Source of the DNA: Candidatus Bathyarchaeota archaeon
GTDB lineage: Archaea; Thermoproteota; Bathyarchaeia; Bathyarchaeales; Bathyarchaeaceae
NCBI GenBank assembly: GCA_026967815.1
Contig: JAPUUO010000004.1
Span: 1-37,351 of the forward strand
Length of the DNA: 37,351 nucleotides
Direction of reading: 5' to 3'
Shown: in pieces, positions 23,986 through 32,622 of the stretch
How positions within the stretch are numbered: the stretch's first letter is position 1
Layout: every line of letters begins with the position of its first letter
Program-made: the position numbers and the translations under genes
Notes under the pieces: model-generated
The model's database searches: none
Seen by the model: only the letters and a program-made list of their open reading frames with translations
What the model was told of the DNA's origin: nothing

Positions 23986-24756
23986 TTGGTAAACTCTTCA
24001 GCGTCTCTGCCTTTAAGTGGAGAAGCGAAAAGGGTCCTGCGTGAACTTGGGCTCACTCAATACGAAACGCGGGCTTATCTAGCTCTACTTGACAAAGGAG
24101 TCTTAACCGCTAGTCAAGTAAGTGAGTATGCAGAGGTCCCCTACTCCAAAATCTATGAAGTTCTCGCTTCTCTGGAAAAGAAAGGCTGGACAAAAGCTGA
24201 ACGCGGACGACCAAGCAAATATTATCCTAAATCGCCATCTGAAGCACTAAATGCAGCTAAGCTGCGCCTTGAAGAAATGACAAAATCTTGGGAACAAGCT
24301 ATACTGAGTGAGCTGCAGCCGCTTTACGAGAAGAGGGGGATACGGGAAAAACCTGACATATGGATTCTGAGAGGCGAATTTAGCATATTAGCCAAGACTA
24401 AAGAAACCTTGGGCAAGGCCAAAAAGGAAGTAATGATCGCAGCACCTTCGTTGCCAAAAACTCTGGAAAACACTTTGGTGTCCATGTTAACACGCTTGCA
24501 GAATATTGGCGTGAATGTGCTGCTTATGATTTCAAAGGAAGCAAAAGATTGGAACTTGAAGAAGACCGCAAATGTTGCCGATGTTAGGGTTAGGGATCAA
24601 ATGTTCGGCGGCGGTGTTATTATTGATAGCAAGGAAGCCCTGCTGTTTCTGGGTGAGGAGAAGCCCACCCTTGTCATATGGTCGAATCATTTAGGACTGG
24701 TCAAATTCGCCAGAGACTACTTCCAATATTTATGGAACTCTTCAGAAAGGGTTTGA
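23986..24756 (+). CDS. TrmB family transcriptional regulator
   Basis: 256 residues. Residues 10-85 form the TrmB-type winged helix: RVLRELGLTQYETRAYLALL, SQVSEYAEVPYSKIYEVLAS and LEKKGW. A helical linker leads to a phospholipase-D-like C-terminal domain (residues 115-250), in which ligands usually bind. TrmB proteins are archaeal regulators often responding to sugars or metabolites. The TTG start has AGGTGA six bases upstream. It is divergent from the Tes-like gene and probably regulates it and itself through the AAACGTTT dyads. Confidence 0.9.
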   Translation: MVNSSASLPLSGEAKRVLRELGLTQYETRAYLALLDKGVLTASQVSEYAEVPYSKIYEVLASLEKKGWTKAERGRPSKYYPKSPSEALNAAKLRLEEMTKSWEQAILSELQPLYEKRGIREKPDIWILRGEFSILAKTKETLGKAKKEVMIAAPSLPKTLENTLVSMLTRLQNIGVNVLLMISKEAKDWNLKKTANVADVRVRDQMFGGGVIIDSKEALLFLGEEKPTLVIWSNHLGLVKFARDYFQYLWNSSERV

Positions 24757-24822
24757 TTTGCCTCAGGCAAATGACAATGGCAAGCCTTTGACACGTTTTC
24801 ACAAAAGGTAGAAGGTGAGAGG

Positions 24823-26199
24823 CTAAGGTTTGCCTAGAACTTTTTCTTCAGGTGGCGGAGATGGGATAAGCCCGTGTTTCATTAGAAGTGCAGTGGACTC
24901 TCTGGCGTTTTTGATGATGGCTACGGCTTTATCCCAGAGTTCTTGTCTACTTGGTTTTACTCTAGCGACTCCTTCTTTAATTGATTCCAACGCGCATGCA
25001 ACAGCTTCATGTGGGAAAACTTCCCACTCATCCATTCTGGGAACTATGTCACCTTCATGAATTCCTCTTTCCTCTGCAAACCTAGACAGTTCTCTTGCAG
25101 CTGCAATGCACATATCGTCGGTGATTATCTTCGCTTTCACATCCAGGACTCCCCTGAATATTGCTGGGAAACCCAGAGAATTGTTTATCTGATTTTCAAA
25201 GTCAGATCTGCCCGTCGCCATAACTCTGGCTCCTGCTTCCTTTGCTTCCCAAGGCCATATTTCAGGAATGGGGTTTGCACATGCGAACACTACGGAGTTT
25301 GTTGCCATAGCGGATACCCATTCTTTCTTGATTGTGCCTGGGCCGGGCTTAGAAGCTGCGATGCAGACATCTGCTCCTCTAAATGCTTCAGGCATGCCTC
25401 CTGTTCTGCCTTCGGCGTTTGTTTTTAGACAGAAATCCCACTTCCATGGGTTTTCCCCTTTTTGTGCTTCTATGTCTTTTCTGTTTGAGTGGAGAATTCC
25501 TTTGCTGTCTGCCATTACGATGTTGCCTGGTTTGACTCCTGCTCTCATGAGAACTATGGCTGTTCGTGTGTTTGCTGAACCAACGCCTACAATGGATATT
25601 AATGCTTCATCCATTTTTTTGCCCACTACTTTTAAGGCGTTTACTAATCCTGCTAGGATTACGGTGGCTGTGCCTTGTTGGTCATCATGCCAAACTGGGA
25701 TGTTGAGTTGTTCTCTTGCTTTGTCCAATACATGGAAGCATTTTGGTTTTTCGATGTCTTCGAGGTTGATTCCTCCAAATGTTGGTTCTATCCATTTGCA
25801 AGCAGTTACAATGTCGTCTGCACTCTTTGTTGCTAAGCAGAGTGGAAAAGCGTCGACTCCACCAAGATATTTGAAGAGGAGAGATTTGCCCTCCATGACC
25901 GGCAAGCCCGCTTCAGGTCCTATATTGCCTAGTCCAAGCACTCTTGTGCCATCGCTTACCACGGCTACGTAGTTCCATCTATTTGTGAGTTTGAACACAA
26001 GTTCAGGGTTTTCCTTAATATCTTTACATGGTCTAGCGACACCTGGTGTGTACCATATGGCGAAATCAGATGGGCCTCGAATAGCGCATTTGGGCAGAAC
26101 CTGCATCTTTCCCTCATAGAACTGGTGGTATGCTGCAGCAATCTTAGCTGGTTTTTTCGCCTTGGCTACAAGTTCTTCTACCGTCACTTTCTTACTCAT
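24823..26199 (-). CDS. Malic enzyme (oxaloacetate-decarboxylating malate dehydrogenase)
   Basis: 458 residues, close to the short prokaryotic malic enzyme. The N-terminal malic domain has the YTPGVARPC motif and the metal-binding region with GINLEDIEKPKCF and VWHDDQQGTA; the NAD(P)-binding domain has ISIVGVGSANTRTA. The enzyme converts malate to pyruvate, CO2 and NAD(P)H in the cytosol and can run toward carboxylation. The ATG start has GAGGT seven bases upstream. It seems to be a single-gene transcript, followed by the convergent TrmB gene. Confidence 0.95.
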   Translation of the reverse strand: MSKKVTVEELVAKAKKPAKIAAAYHQFYEGKMQVLPKCAIRGPSDFAIWYTPGVARPCKDIKENPELVFKLTNRWNYVAVVSDGTRVLGLGNIGPEAGLPVMEGKSLLFKYLGGVDAFPLCLATKSADDIVTACKWIEPTFGGINLEDIEKPKCFHVLDKAREQLNIPVWHDDQQGTATVILAGLVNALKVVGKKMDEALISIVGVGSANTRTAIVLMRAGVKPGNIVMADSKGILHSNRKDIEAQKGENPWKWDFCLKTNAEGRTGGMPEAFRGADVCIAASKPGPGTIKKEWVSAMATNSVVFACANPIPEIWPWEAKEAGARVMATGRSDFENQINNSLGFPAIFRGVLDVKAKIITDDMCIAAARELSRFAEERGIHEGDIVPRMDEWEVFPHEAVACALESIKEGVARVKPSRQELWDKAVAIIKNARESTALLMKHGLIPSPPPEEKVLGKP

Positions 26200-26358
26200 T
26201 TACATACCTCACATTCATTGTCCAAATTTTAGCTTGACAATAGGTTCATTTCTTTTACACGTAGAGTTACTGTTGTTCATTTTTCATGCATATAAACTTG
26301 CCGCGGTCAAAAATCACACGAGACTCTCCACAAAGAAAATGCTGGGTGCATCACATTT

Positions 26359-27102
26359 TCACTCTCTTTCCGTGACTAACACTATTTTGGAACTCGTTTT
26401 TCGATATCTTGATTTGTCAAAACTGCTATAGATGCTGATCACCTTAAAGCCTGTTTCTTCAAGCATCTTGACTATTTCGTCTTTAGTTATTATTGCAACG
26501 TCTCCAAACTCATGGTATCTTTCCAGCAGTTTGCCGTTTTTATAGACTTCGAAGAACAAGTTGAGACTGCACTTGTTCTTTGTCCTGTCTCTTCTTGTGA
26601 ATATGCTTCGTACAACCGTTTTTCCGCCTACAGTTTCCTTCCTGTCAATCCACCACGAAGCTTCGGGCTTGCTTGGCGACACTTGTTCAAGGTCAAAGGC
26701 AAACACGCCGGCTTTCTCTAAATGTCTATAAACGCATTGTAAGGTTCGCTTTTGATCTTTAACTGTGATGTTATGGTCAAATGTGGAGGAGGGAACGTAA
26801 ATGAACGGGAATAGCTGCTTCAGCTCAAAGTCTTTCATATCTCCTTTTCTAAAAATCACACGTCTTCTAACGTCTTCAGATTCTTTAGCTAGCTTTTCTC
26901 TGGCTTCTCTGAGCATATGAACAGAGTTATCAAGACCTACAACCGTAACTCCGGCTCTAGCAAGTGGAATAGCCACTCTCGCCGTTCCTACACCCAACTC
27001 CAATGCTTTACCTCTGCTTCGAACAGCAAGTTCTTTGTAGAATCCTAAGTCGTTTTTGGACCCAAACAAATCATAAAATTTGGCAGCCATTCTATAAGTC
27101 AT
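26359..27102 (-). CDS. Class I SAM-dependent methyltransferase
   Basis: 247 residues with a Rossmann methyltransferase core: motif I ALELGVGTARVAIPLA, acidic motif II VVGLDNSVHML, and KGDMKDFEL. The C-terminal part has a beta-rich insertion typical of small-molecule methyltransferases (WWIDRKETVGGKTVV) and ends ETGFKVISIYSSFDKS. The substrate is unknown. It starts at ATG and stands alone downstream of uL2. Confidence 0.85.
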   Translation of the reverse strand: MTYRMAAKFYDLFGSKNDLGFYKELAVRSRGKALELGVGTARVAIPLARAGVTVVGLDNSVHMLREAREKLAKESEDVRRRVIFRKGDMKDFELKQLFPFIYVPSSTFDHNITVKDQKRTLQCVYRHLEKAGVFAFDLEQVSPSKPEASWWIDRKETVGGKTVVRSIFTRRDRTKNKCSLNLFFEVYKNGKLLERYHEFGDVAIITKDEIVKMLEETGFKVISIYSSFDKSRYRKTSSKIVLVTERE

Positions 27103-27216
27103 TTACCCATCACTACTACAGTTAGCATATAGACGCAAAATAAATCAGTATCAAGTTTTAGCTGTTAAAATTGTTTGCTCAACAAGAAGTGACTTTCCAA
27201 TTCTTGAAATCAAGCC

Positions 27217-27244
27217 CGCTTCAAGGCGTAGCGGAGCTGAAGCG
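27217..27244 (-). terminator. Hairpin downstream of uL2
   Basis: CGCTTCA (27217-27223) and TGAAGCG (27238-27244) are perfect 7-base arms with a 14-base loop, 38 bases after the uL2 stop on the minus strand. It is a plausible 3'-end structure of the uL2 transcript; no strong U-run is seen. Confidence 0.4.
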
Positions 27245-27281
27245 TGCATTAAAGATTAGGTGAGACTGGATTCTTGCTAGT

Positions 27282-28016
27282 TTATGTTCTCCTTTTCCGT
27301 TTGCGCCCAGTTTTTCTCGCAGCTATCAAACCTACCTTCTTGCCAGGTGGGGCGTGACGGGAAACCGTAGTAACCTTGCGGGCACCTCTCTTGCTGCTAC
27401 CGTAAGGATGTGCAGCCGCTATCATGGCAACGCCTCTTGTGCGAGGGTATGCATGTCCTTTAGCCTTCATCAGGTGAAATTTGGCTCCCGCCTTCAAGAA
27501 CGGCTTGTCCACCCGACCAGCACCTGAAATCACTCCAATTGTAGCTCTACAAAGAGTGTTAATATAACGAGTTCTGCCAGAGGGAAGTTTAACCATCACT
27601 CCCTGAGGAGTGTGTCCAACCACAAGCGCGTAAGAACCAGAAGAGCGCGAGATTTTGCCGCCATCACCGGGCGTACGTTCAATGTTGCATACCATTGTGC
27701 CGTCTGGAACATGGCTGAGAGGTAGCACATTGCCAATATCTATTAGGGCCTTGCTTCCTATTTGAATTGGCTGACCTTCATAGGCTCCTTCTGGGGCAAC
27801 TATGTAGCAGGTTTCTCCTGTTTCAAGTTTAACCAAGGCCAGAGGAGCACCTCTTCCAGACTCGTGAAAGATATATTGGATTTGCCCATTAGAAACTCCT
27901 TCAAGTTCCTTCTTCGAAATCGATGGATATTGCACTGGAGCTATTCTTTTGTGAGTTGAAGCCCTAAACGGTGGTGAACCCCTGCCACGTCTCTGAACAC
28001 GGATTCGCTTGCCCAT
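27282..28016 (-). CDS. rpl2: Large ribosomal subunit protein uL2
   Basis: 244 residues, full length for archaeal uL2, with CNIERTPGDGGKISRSSGSY, LPSGRTRYINTLCRATIGVI and the basic C-terminus. uL2 is part of the peptidyl-transferase region of the 50S subunit. The loop normally reading AMNAVDHPFGGG in archaea (AMNPVDHPHGGG in bacteria) is AMIAAAHPYGSSK here: the functionally important His is kept, but the preceding Asp and the glycines are lost. The gene is solitary, not in an S10-type operon. A TATA element close upstream gives a very short leader before ATG. Confidence 0.95.
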   Translation of the reverse strand: MGKRIRVQRRGRGSPPFRASTHKRIAPVQYPSISKKELEGVSNGQIQYIFHESGRGAPLALVKLETGETCYIVAPEGAYEGQPIQIGSKALIDIGNVLPLSHVPDGTMVCNIERTPGDGGKISRSSGSYALVVGHTPQGVMVKLPSGRTRYINTLCRATIGVISGAGRVDKPFLKAGAKFHLMKAKGHAYPRTRGVAMIAAAHPYGSSKRGARKVTTVSRHAPPGKKVGLIAARKTGRKRKRRT

Positions 28017-28050
28017 TGGTTTTCGCCTTCGTATATGCTACCAAGCCAGC

Positions 28051-28058
28051 ATATAAAA
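28051..28058 (-). promoter_or_regulatory. TATA box of the uL2 gene
   Basis: On the minus strand this reads TTTTATAT. Transcription would start near 28028, about 12 bases before the uL2 ATG, consistent with a nearly leaderless message. Confidence 0.55.
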
Positions 28059-28193
28059 CTATTATCGTTTCCATCAACTTTCACTGCACTTTACTTGAAA
28101 CCATTCACTCTCTTTCTTGAGCACTCGATCTTTGCTTGATTTGGCTATTAGAGAGCTAACTTTTATCTCAACCTCGGCGTTATGAGACTAATC

Positions 28194-28502
28194 ATGGAAA
28201 TTATATGCTTTATAAGACTGTCAAAAGAACAGCGGAGAAATCTGCCAGAAGACTACATTCCTCCCCCAATTGAAGGAATGTATTCAGTTAGTGATGAACA
28301 TCCAGAGGGCATTGTTTATCTATATGTGGGCTGCTGTGATTGGGAAAAGAATTTTGATTATTGCTTAAAGGAATTTATCCTGACCATTTTCCATGAGACA
28401 ATGCACATTGTGCTTCCCGAGTTGGAAAAGCACATTCCGTGTGCTGAAAAAATCTGCGCCAGCGTTCTTAACGTGATTCCATCAAAAGACGTTACGCTTT
28501 AA
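28194..28502 (+). CDS. Small HExxH-motif protein (putative minimal metallopeptidase)
   Basis: About 102 residues with IFHETMHIVLPELEKH: a His-Glu-x-x-His zinc motif on a predicted helix, and possible further ligands in His84 or the CAEKIC cysteines that follow. No family is recognised. It is short for a metallopeptidase, so a metal-binding or toxin-like role is also possible. A TATA-like CTTTTATC (28160-28167) predicts transcription from about 28189, favouring leaderless ATG 28194 over ATG 28182. Confidence 0.65.
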   Translation: MEIICFIRLSKEQRRNLPEDYIPPPIEGMYSVSDEHPEGIVYLYVGCCDWEKNFDYCLKEFILTIFHETMHIVLPELEKHIPCAEKICASVLNVIPSKDVTL

Positions 28503-28557
28503 TTCAGAATATATGATCTTCAGAAGGTAGCAAGAAAGACAAAAATGGTGCGTTTGT

Positions 28558-29049
28558 TTGGTGATTTCTCGTCGCTTTGCTGAGCCAGCGAGGTTTTCAT
28601 GGTTGATTGAGGGCAAACTGGCTGGGAGTGCGAGACCCGAGAGCGAACCGCAGCTTAACTGGTTGTGGAATGAAGGTCTACGGGCAATTGTTTGCCTTAA
28701 TATGGAGTGCCCTCTTGATGATGAGCAAGTGAAGAAGATTGGATTTGAGTACGCTTTTATGCCGGTTAGGGATTTTTCTGCGCCGAATGTTGGAGATATG
28801 CGTGAATTTGTGAATTTTGTTGATAGAATGCTTGAACAGAATAATCCTGTGGTCGTTTGTTGTGGTGCGGGTATAGGAAGAACTGGTACAATGTTGGCTG
28901 CCTATCTGGTTAGCAGATGCTATACGCCGGAAGAAGCTTTGGATGAGGTTACAGAAAAACGAGGCATCAGTGTGGAATCTTATGTGCAGCGAGCAGCAAT
29001 CTTCAGGTATGCACGTTCTGTTAGGAAATGTAAAAGCAACACTCAGTAG
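28558..29049 (+). CDS. Dual-specificity/tyrosine phosphatase-like protein
   Basis: 163 residues with the phosphatase loop VVCCGAGIGRTGT, in which Cys102-x5-Arg108 is the catalytic CX5R signature, and a likely general acid Asp72 in VRDFSAP. It resembles compact archaeal dual-specificity protein phosphatases; the usual His before the catalytic Cys is Cys. Targets may be phosphoproteins or small phosphoesters. It starts at TTG (GTG 28561 is adjacent). It is convergent with the PhoU-domain gene. Confidence 0.85.
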   Translation: MVISRRFAEPARFSWLIEGKLAGSARPESEPQLNWLWNEGLRAIVCLNMECPLDDEQVKKIGFEYAFMPVRDFSAPNVGDMREFVNFVDRMLEQNNPVVVCCGAGIGRTGTMLAAYLVSRCYTPEEALDEVTEKRGISVESYVQRAAIFRYARSVRKCKSNTQ

Positions 29050-29098
29050 CAGACCGATCCAACGCATGCGCGAACAACTTGAAGGTTTCCATACTACA

Positions 29099-30115
29099 TT
29101 ATGCGGGTGTCAACACTCTGTTCATAGCGTCATCAGCGACTGCTACAGCGTATCCAGCGATTCTGCGCAGGTCACGGGCTATCATACTCAAAGCGACCGC
29201 GATGTCCACGTCTTTTGTTTTCTCCAGAATTTTCTTCAACAAGGCTTTCTCTTTCTCTCTCATGAATCTCATTTTTCCGAATACAGTGATTGCGAGTTGA
29301 ACATTTTTTTGTAGAAAAGCCTGAACTGATTCTCTTTGCATCTCATACGCAACTTCCGACATATCTCTTATCACCGTTAGAATCTCTGAGTCCACTTTCC
29401 CCTTTCCTTCTAGAGATAAGATGTGCCTCGCAATGGAGGAAGAATGGTAAACCAGTCTGCTTAGGTCTCGGGCAATTAAAGCGAAAGTTGTGCATTCTCG
29501 GCAGTTTTTCACGCCAACTTTTTCGGCTATGATTCTGTTCATGCTGGAGAGTGCTACTTGTCGAATTGTCATGCGATAATGCCGCTGAGCCTCTCTGCTT
29601 CGTTCCAAAACCTCCTTGGCAAGTGTGAAGTTCCAGTCCAGAACAGACTTCACAGCGTCTTCTTGCAGATGCATCGAAAATGAAGAGGTCTTCTCTATAA
29701 GCGATTCCAAGGAGAAAGTTGTTGGATCTATCAAAACCTGAAAACCCAGTTTATCAGCCGCCTCTTCTGCCACTTCAACACCAGGTAACTCCATGCGAAG
29801 CTGTTTAAGCCTTCGTTTTTGTTCAACTGGAATTATCTTTTGGCTACAAATGTTAATTTGGCTGCTTCCTTGGATGTAATAAGTTTCGACGCAATATTCA
29901 AGAGCAGTCAGATTAGAGTAGTCTTCAAGCGAAAGCATCACTTTAAGAGGTTTTTCCGTAGACTCCACTAATGGGTGAAGCCGTAGCGAACCATCTTCTT
30001 CCTCTGAGACAGCGATCTGTTCGCCGCTTGTGAGTTTTCTTTTCTCAACCCACTGTTTGGGAAGCGTCAGGGTGAAGCTTCCTCCCCTGATTTTCTGGAG
30101 CTTTCTAATTTCCAA
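29099..30115 (-). CDS. AbrB-PhoU domain regulator
   Basis: 338 residues. Residues 1-50 form a SpoVT/AbrB DNA-binding fold (LQKIRGGSFTLTLPKQWVEK, EQIAVSEEEDGSLRL). The rest is helical with two PhoU-like three-helix repeats, including FALIARDLSRLVYHSSSIAR and SMIARDLRRIAGYAVAVADD, whose acidic residues bind metals in PhoU. Archaeal proteins of this type are called phosphate-uptake regulators, though no phosphate transporter is nearby. The TTG start has GAGGGA six bases upstream. It is divergent from the AOR operon and could regulate it. Confidence 0.87.
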   Translation of the reverse strand: MEIRKLQKIRGGSFTLTLPKQWVEKRKLTSGEQIAVSEEEDGSLRLHPLVESTEKPLKVMLSLEDYSNLTALEYCVETYYIQGSSQINICSQKIIPVEQKRRLKQLRMELPGVEVAEEAADKLGFQVLIDPTTFSLESLIEKTSSFSMHLQEDAVKSVLDWNFTLAKEVLERSREAQRHYRMTIRQVALSSMNRIIAEKVGVKNCRECTTFALIARDLSRLVYHSSSIARHILSLEGKGKVDSEILTVIRDMSEVAYEMQRESVQAFLQKNVQLAITVFGKMRFMREKEKALLKKILEKTKDVDIAVALSMIARDLRRIAGYAVAVADDAMNRVLTPA

Positions 30116-30253
30116 ACGGTATCCCTCATCTTGTTCTCATGTATAGGAAATATATAAGTTATATAAAAATGTCCTTGAAAATATTTTTGAGCGAAAAATT
30201 AAAACCTATGTCATACTTTAATACCTCAAGAATCCCAACGAGTGTGTCATGCA

Positions 30254-30535
30254 GTGACAGTTCATGTAAAAGTCCTGCTCCACGCAATGTTCAAAGAGAT
30301 AGCGGGGCAAAGAGAAATTCTGCAAGAAGCAAATGCAAACTCTACACTACGAGATATGCTCGATGTCCTAGCAAAAAAATACGGGAAAGAGTTTGACAGC
30401 ATAATAAACCCAAAAACAGGCCAGGTTACCCTTGACACACTAGTCATAGTGAACGGAAAAAGCATCAGAAACCCAGATGTCCAACTCCAAGACAACGATG
30501 TTGTTATGATAACTGTCCCAGTTAGCGGAGGATAG
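30254..30535 (+). CDS. MoaD/ThiS-like (SAMP) protein of the AOR operon
   Basis: About 93 residues from GTG 30254, a beta-grasp protein: TVHVKVLLHAMFKEIAGQRE, then LDTLVIVNGKSI and DNDVVMITVPVSGG. The C-terminal Gly-Gly is the site where MoaD or SAMP proteins are adenylated and carry sulfur as thiocarboxylate. MoaD supplies the dithiolene sulfurs of pyranopterin cofactors, and AOR downstream needs tungstopterin, so the role fits. A TATA-like ACTTTAATAC (30215-30224) predicts a start near 30245. GTG 30242 is an alternative start. Confidence 0.88.
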   Translation: MTVHVKVLLHAMFKEIAGQREILQEANANSTLRDMLDVLAKKYGKEFDSIINPKTGQVTLDTLVIVNGKSIRNPDVQLQDNDVVMITVPVSGG

Positions 30536-30545
30536 TGAAAGCTGA

Positions 30546-30689
30546 ATGAGCGAGGTTAGATGTCTGAACTGTTTGAAGCGTTTCAAAGTTGAGCCAAACG
30601 CCGAAGAAGCAACTTGCCCAAACTGCAAAACAAGATATCGTATCTCTTGGACTACACCTGCTCAAGCCAAGATCCGAGGACGAGCGTGA
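30546..30689 (+). CDS. 47-residue zinc-ribbon protein between MoaD and AOR
   Basis: A short gene with two CxxC knuckles: Cys6/Cys9 (RCLNCLKRF) and Cys24/Cys27 (TCPNCKTRY), the pattern of a zinc ribbon or rubredoxin-like metal site. It starts ten bases after the MoaD stop and its GGAGG lies within the end of that gene, so the two are coupled; AOR starts 26 bases after it. It could be a metal- or RNA-binding accessory of AOR assembly, but this is inference. Confidence 0.65.
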   Translation: MSEVRCLNCLKRFKVEPNAEEATCPNCKTRYRISWTTPAQAKIRGRA

Positions 30690-30715
30690 AAAGCTTACCA
30701 AACGAGGGAAATCAG

Positions 30716-32605
30716 ATGGTTTGGAACAGAAAAATAGCTTATGTTGACTTGTCAACTAAAAAAGTTGTTCAAAAAGACATTCCCAAAACGATGCGCCAAC
30801 TTTACCTAGGCGGCAGAGGCATCGACATGTATCTTCTCTATAATCATGTGAAGCCGAAAATAGATCCGTTGAGCCCTGAAAACGTGTTGTTTATTGGCGT
30901 TGGACTAGTCGGAGGAATTCCGTGTCTAGGCGCCAGCAGATGCGACATAGCCGCTAAATCTCCATTAACGGGCGCTGTTGGCGACTCAAATGTTGGTGGC
31001 TTCTTTGGACCAGAGCTGCGCTTCGCAGGCTTTGACCATCTGGTAATCACTGGAAAGTCCAAGAAACCCGCTTACATTTGGGTGCAAGATGGAGAAATTG
31101 AAGTTAAAGATGCCACTCATCTTTGGGGGAAGGACACAATGGAAGCTCAGACAGCGATAAGGCATGATCTTGGAGATGAAGATGTAAAAAGCTTGGTCAT
31201 CGGGGCAGCTGGCGAAAACATGGTGAGATTCGCTAATGTGCGAACGGGACTGAAGAACTCCGCTGGAAGAACTGGCATGGGCTGCGTGATGGGCTCTAAG
31301 AACCTCAAGGCTGTCGCAGCAAGAGGAACAATGGATCTGGAATTCGCCAAGCCAGAGAGGCTCCTCGATTACTGCAAGGAGATGAACGACATGATAATCG
31401 GCACTCGTTGGGCAAAGACGCAGTCCAGATGGGGCACGATGATAATCTTCAGCAACACGAACACCACGGGACTGATACGGACAAAAAATTTTCAGCTGAA
31501 TCGCCTGGAAGATGGTCAGGACTTGGAACCTGAGAACATTGACCGCTACTCGATAGGCACTTCTGGATGCTACGGGTGTATTGTTCACTGTCGTCACCGC
31601 TACGTTTTAGAGGAAGGACCATATGCGCCCATTTTCGCAGAAGGTCCAGAATATACTTCGTTAGGGGCCTTTGGAACAATGGTCAACTGCAAAAAGATGG
31701 AAACAGTTTTGGTGGCGAATCATCTGGTCAACAAGTATGGCATAGACACGCTTGAAACAGGGGGACTCATCGCATGGGCAATGGAGCTTTACGAGAAAGG
31801 GATAATCAACGATAAGATGACCGGAGGCCTGAAGCTGGATTGGGGCAACGAAGAAGCCGTATTTGAGTTGATACGTCAAATCGCCACGCGAGAAGGCTTC
31901 GGCAACGTTTTGGCCAACGGTTTCCGTGATGCTATAGCCAAGATTGGGAACAATTCTGGGTATTACGCTATTCAGGTTAAGGGCATGAGCAATCTTCACT
32001 CAGATGAGCGGCCTACTCCAAGCTTTGCGTTAGGCATTGCCACTTCGACTCGTGGAAGTGACCATTTGCGCAGTCGTCCTGCAGTTGACATGTACGGATT
32101 ACCCGAAGAGGTTCTGCAGGAATTGTACGAGGGACCAGTTTCATCCGACTATACTTCTTATGATGGCAAGAGTAGAATGGTCTGGTGGCAAGAACTCCTC
32201 TACGCGGTTACGGATTCCATAGGCACCTGCAAATTTCAAACCGTTTTCTGCGCAGTGCACGCTCCAAAATGGAACGAATTCTCAAAGCTGATTCAATATG
32301 CAACAGGCATGAAATTTTCAAAGACGCAACTCATGCAGATAGGCGAAAGAATCTACACGCTGGAGAGAATGTTCAATCTACGTGAAGGCTTCACAAGAAA
32401 AGATGACAGCTTGCCCGAACGGTACTTTAAGGAGCCAACTCCAGTAGGCTTTCCAATCGCAAAAGGCAAAACGATAGATAGAGAAAAGTTTGAAGCCATG
32501 CTGGATGAATACTATGCACTCCACGGCTGGAACAAAAACGGCGTGCCCACGAAGAAGACGCTTGCAGAACTAGGGCTCAACAAAGAGCCAACCCACATGA
32601 TCTAG
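30716..32605 (+). CDS. aor: Tungsten-containing aldehyde:ferredoxin oxidoreductase
   Basis: 629 residues from ATG 30716 with GAGGGA seven bases upstream; the frame is open to 30614, but that N-terminus is not family-like. The N-terminal domain has GGRGIDMYLLY, and the middle has cofactor-binding segments such as SAGRTGMGCVMGSKNLKAVA. Cys285, 288 and 292 (GCYGCIVHC) and Cys505 (SIGTCKF) match the four [4Fe-4S] ligands of Pyrococcus AOR. The enzyme oxidises aldehydes to acids in the cytosol with ferredoxin, using tungstobispterin. The next gene, a ferredoxin, overlaps or abuts its end. Confidence 0.95.
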   Translation: MVWNRKIAYVDLSTKKVVQKDIPKTMRQLYLGGRGIDMYLLYNHVKPKIDPLSPENVLFIGVGLVGGIPCLGASRCDIAAKSPLTGAVGDSNVGGFFGPELRFAGFDHLVITGKSKKPAYIWVQDGEIEVKDATHLWGKDTMEAQTAIRHDLGDEDVKSLVIGAAGENMVRFANVRTGLKNSAGRTGMGCVMGSKNLKAVAARGTMDLEFAKPERLLDYCKEMNDMIIGTRWAKTQSRWGTMIIFSNTNTTGLIRTKNFQLNRLEDGQDLEPENIDRYSIGTSGCYGCIVHCRHRYVLEEGPYAPIFAEGPEYTSLGAFGTMVNCKKMETVLVANHLVNKYGIDTLETGGLIAWAMELYEKGIINDKMTGGLKLDWGNEEAVFELIRQIATREGFGNVLANGFRDAIAKIGNNSGYYAIQVKGMSNLHSDERPTPSFALGIATSTRGSDHLRSRPAVDMYGLPEEVLQELYEGPVSSDYTSYDGKSRMVWWQELLYAVTDSIGTCKFQTVFCAVHAPKWNEFSKLIQYATGMKFSKTQLMQIGERIYTLERMFNLREGFTRKDDSLPERYFKEPTPVGFPIAKGKTIDREKFEAMLDEYYALHGWNKNGVPTKKTLAELGLNKEPTHMI

Positions 32606-32622
32606 TGTGGAGGATGAACACA

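Noticed and set aside
30614..30715. N-terminal extension of AOR
   Set aside because: It overlaps the zinc-ribbon gene in another frame, and AOR proteins begin at the segment encoded from 30716, which has its own SD.
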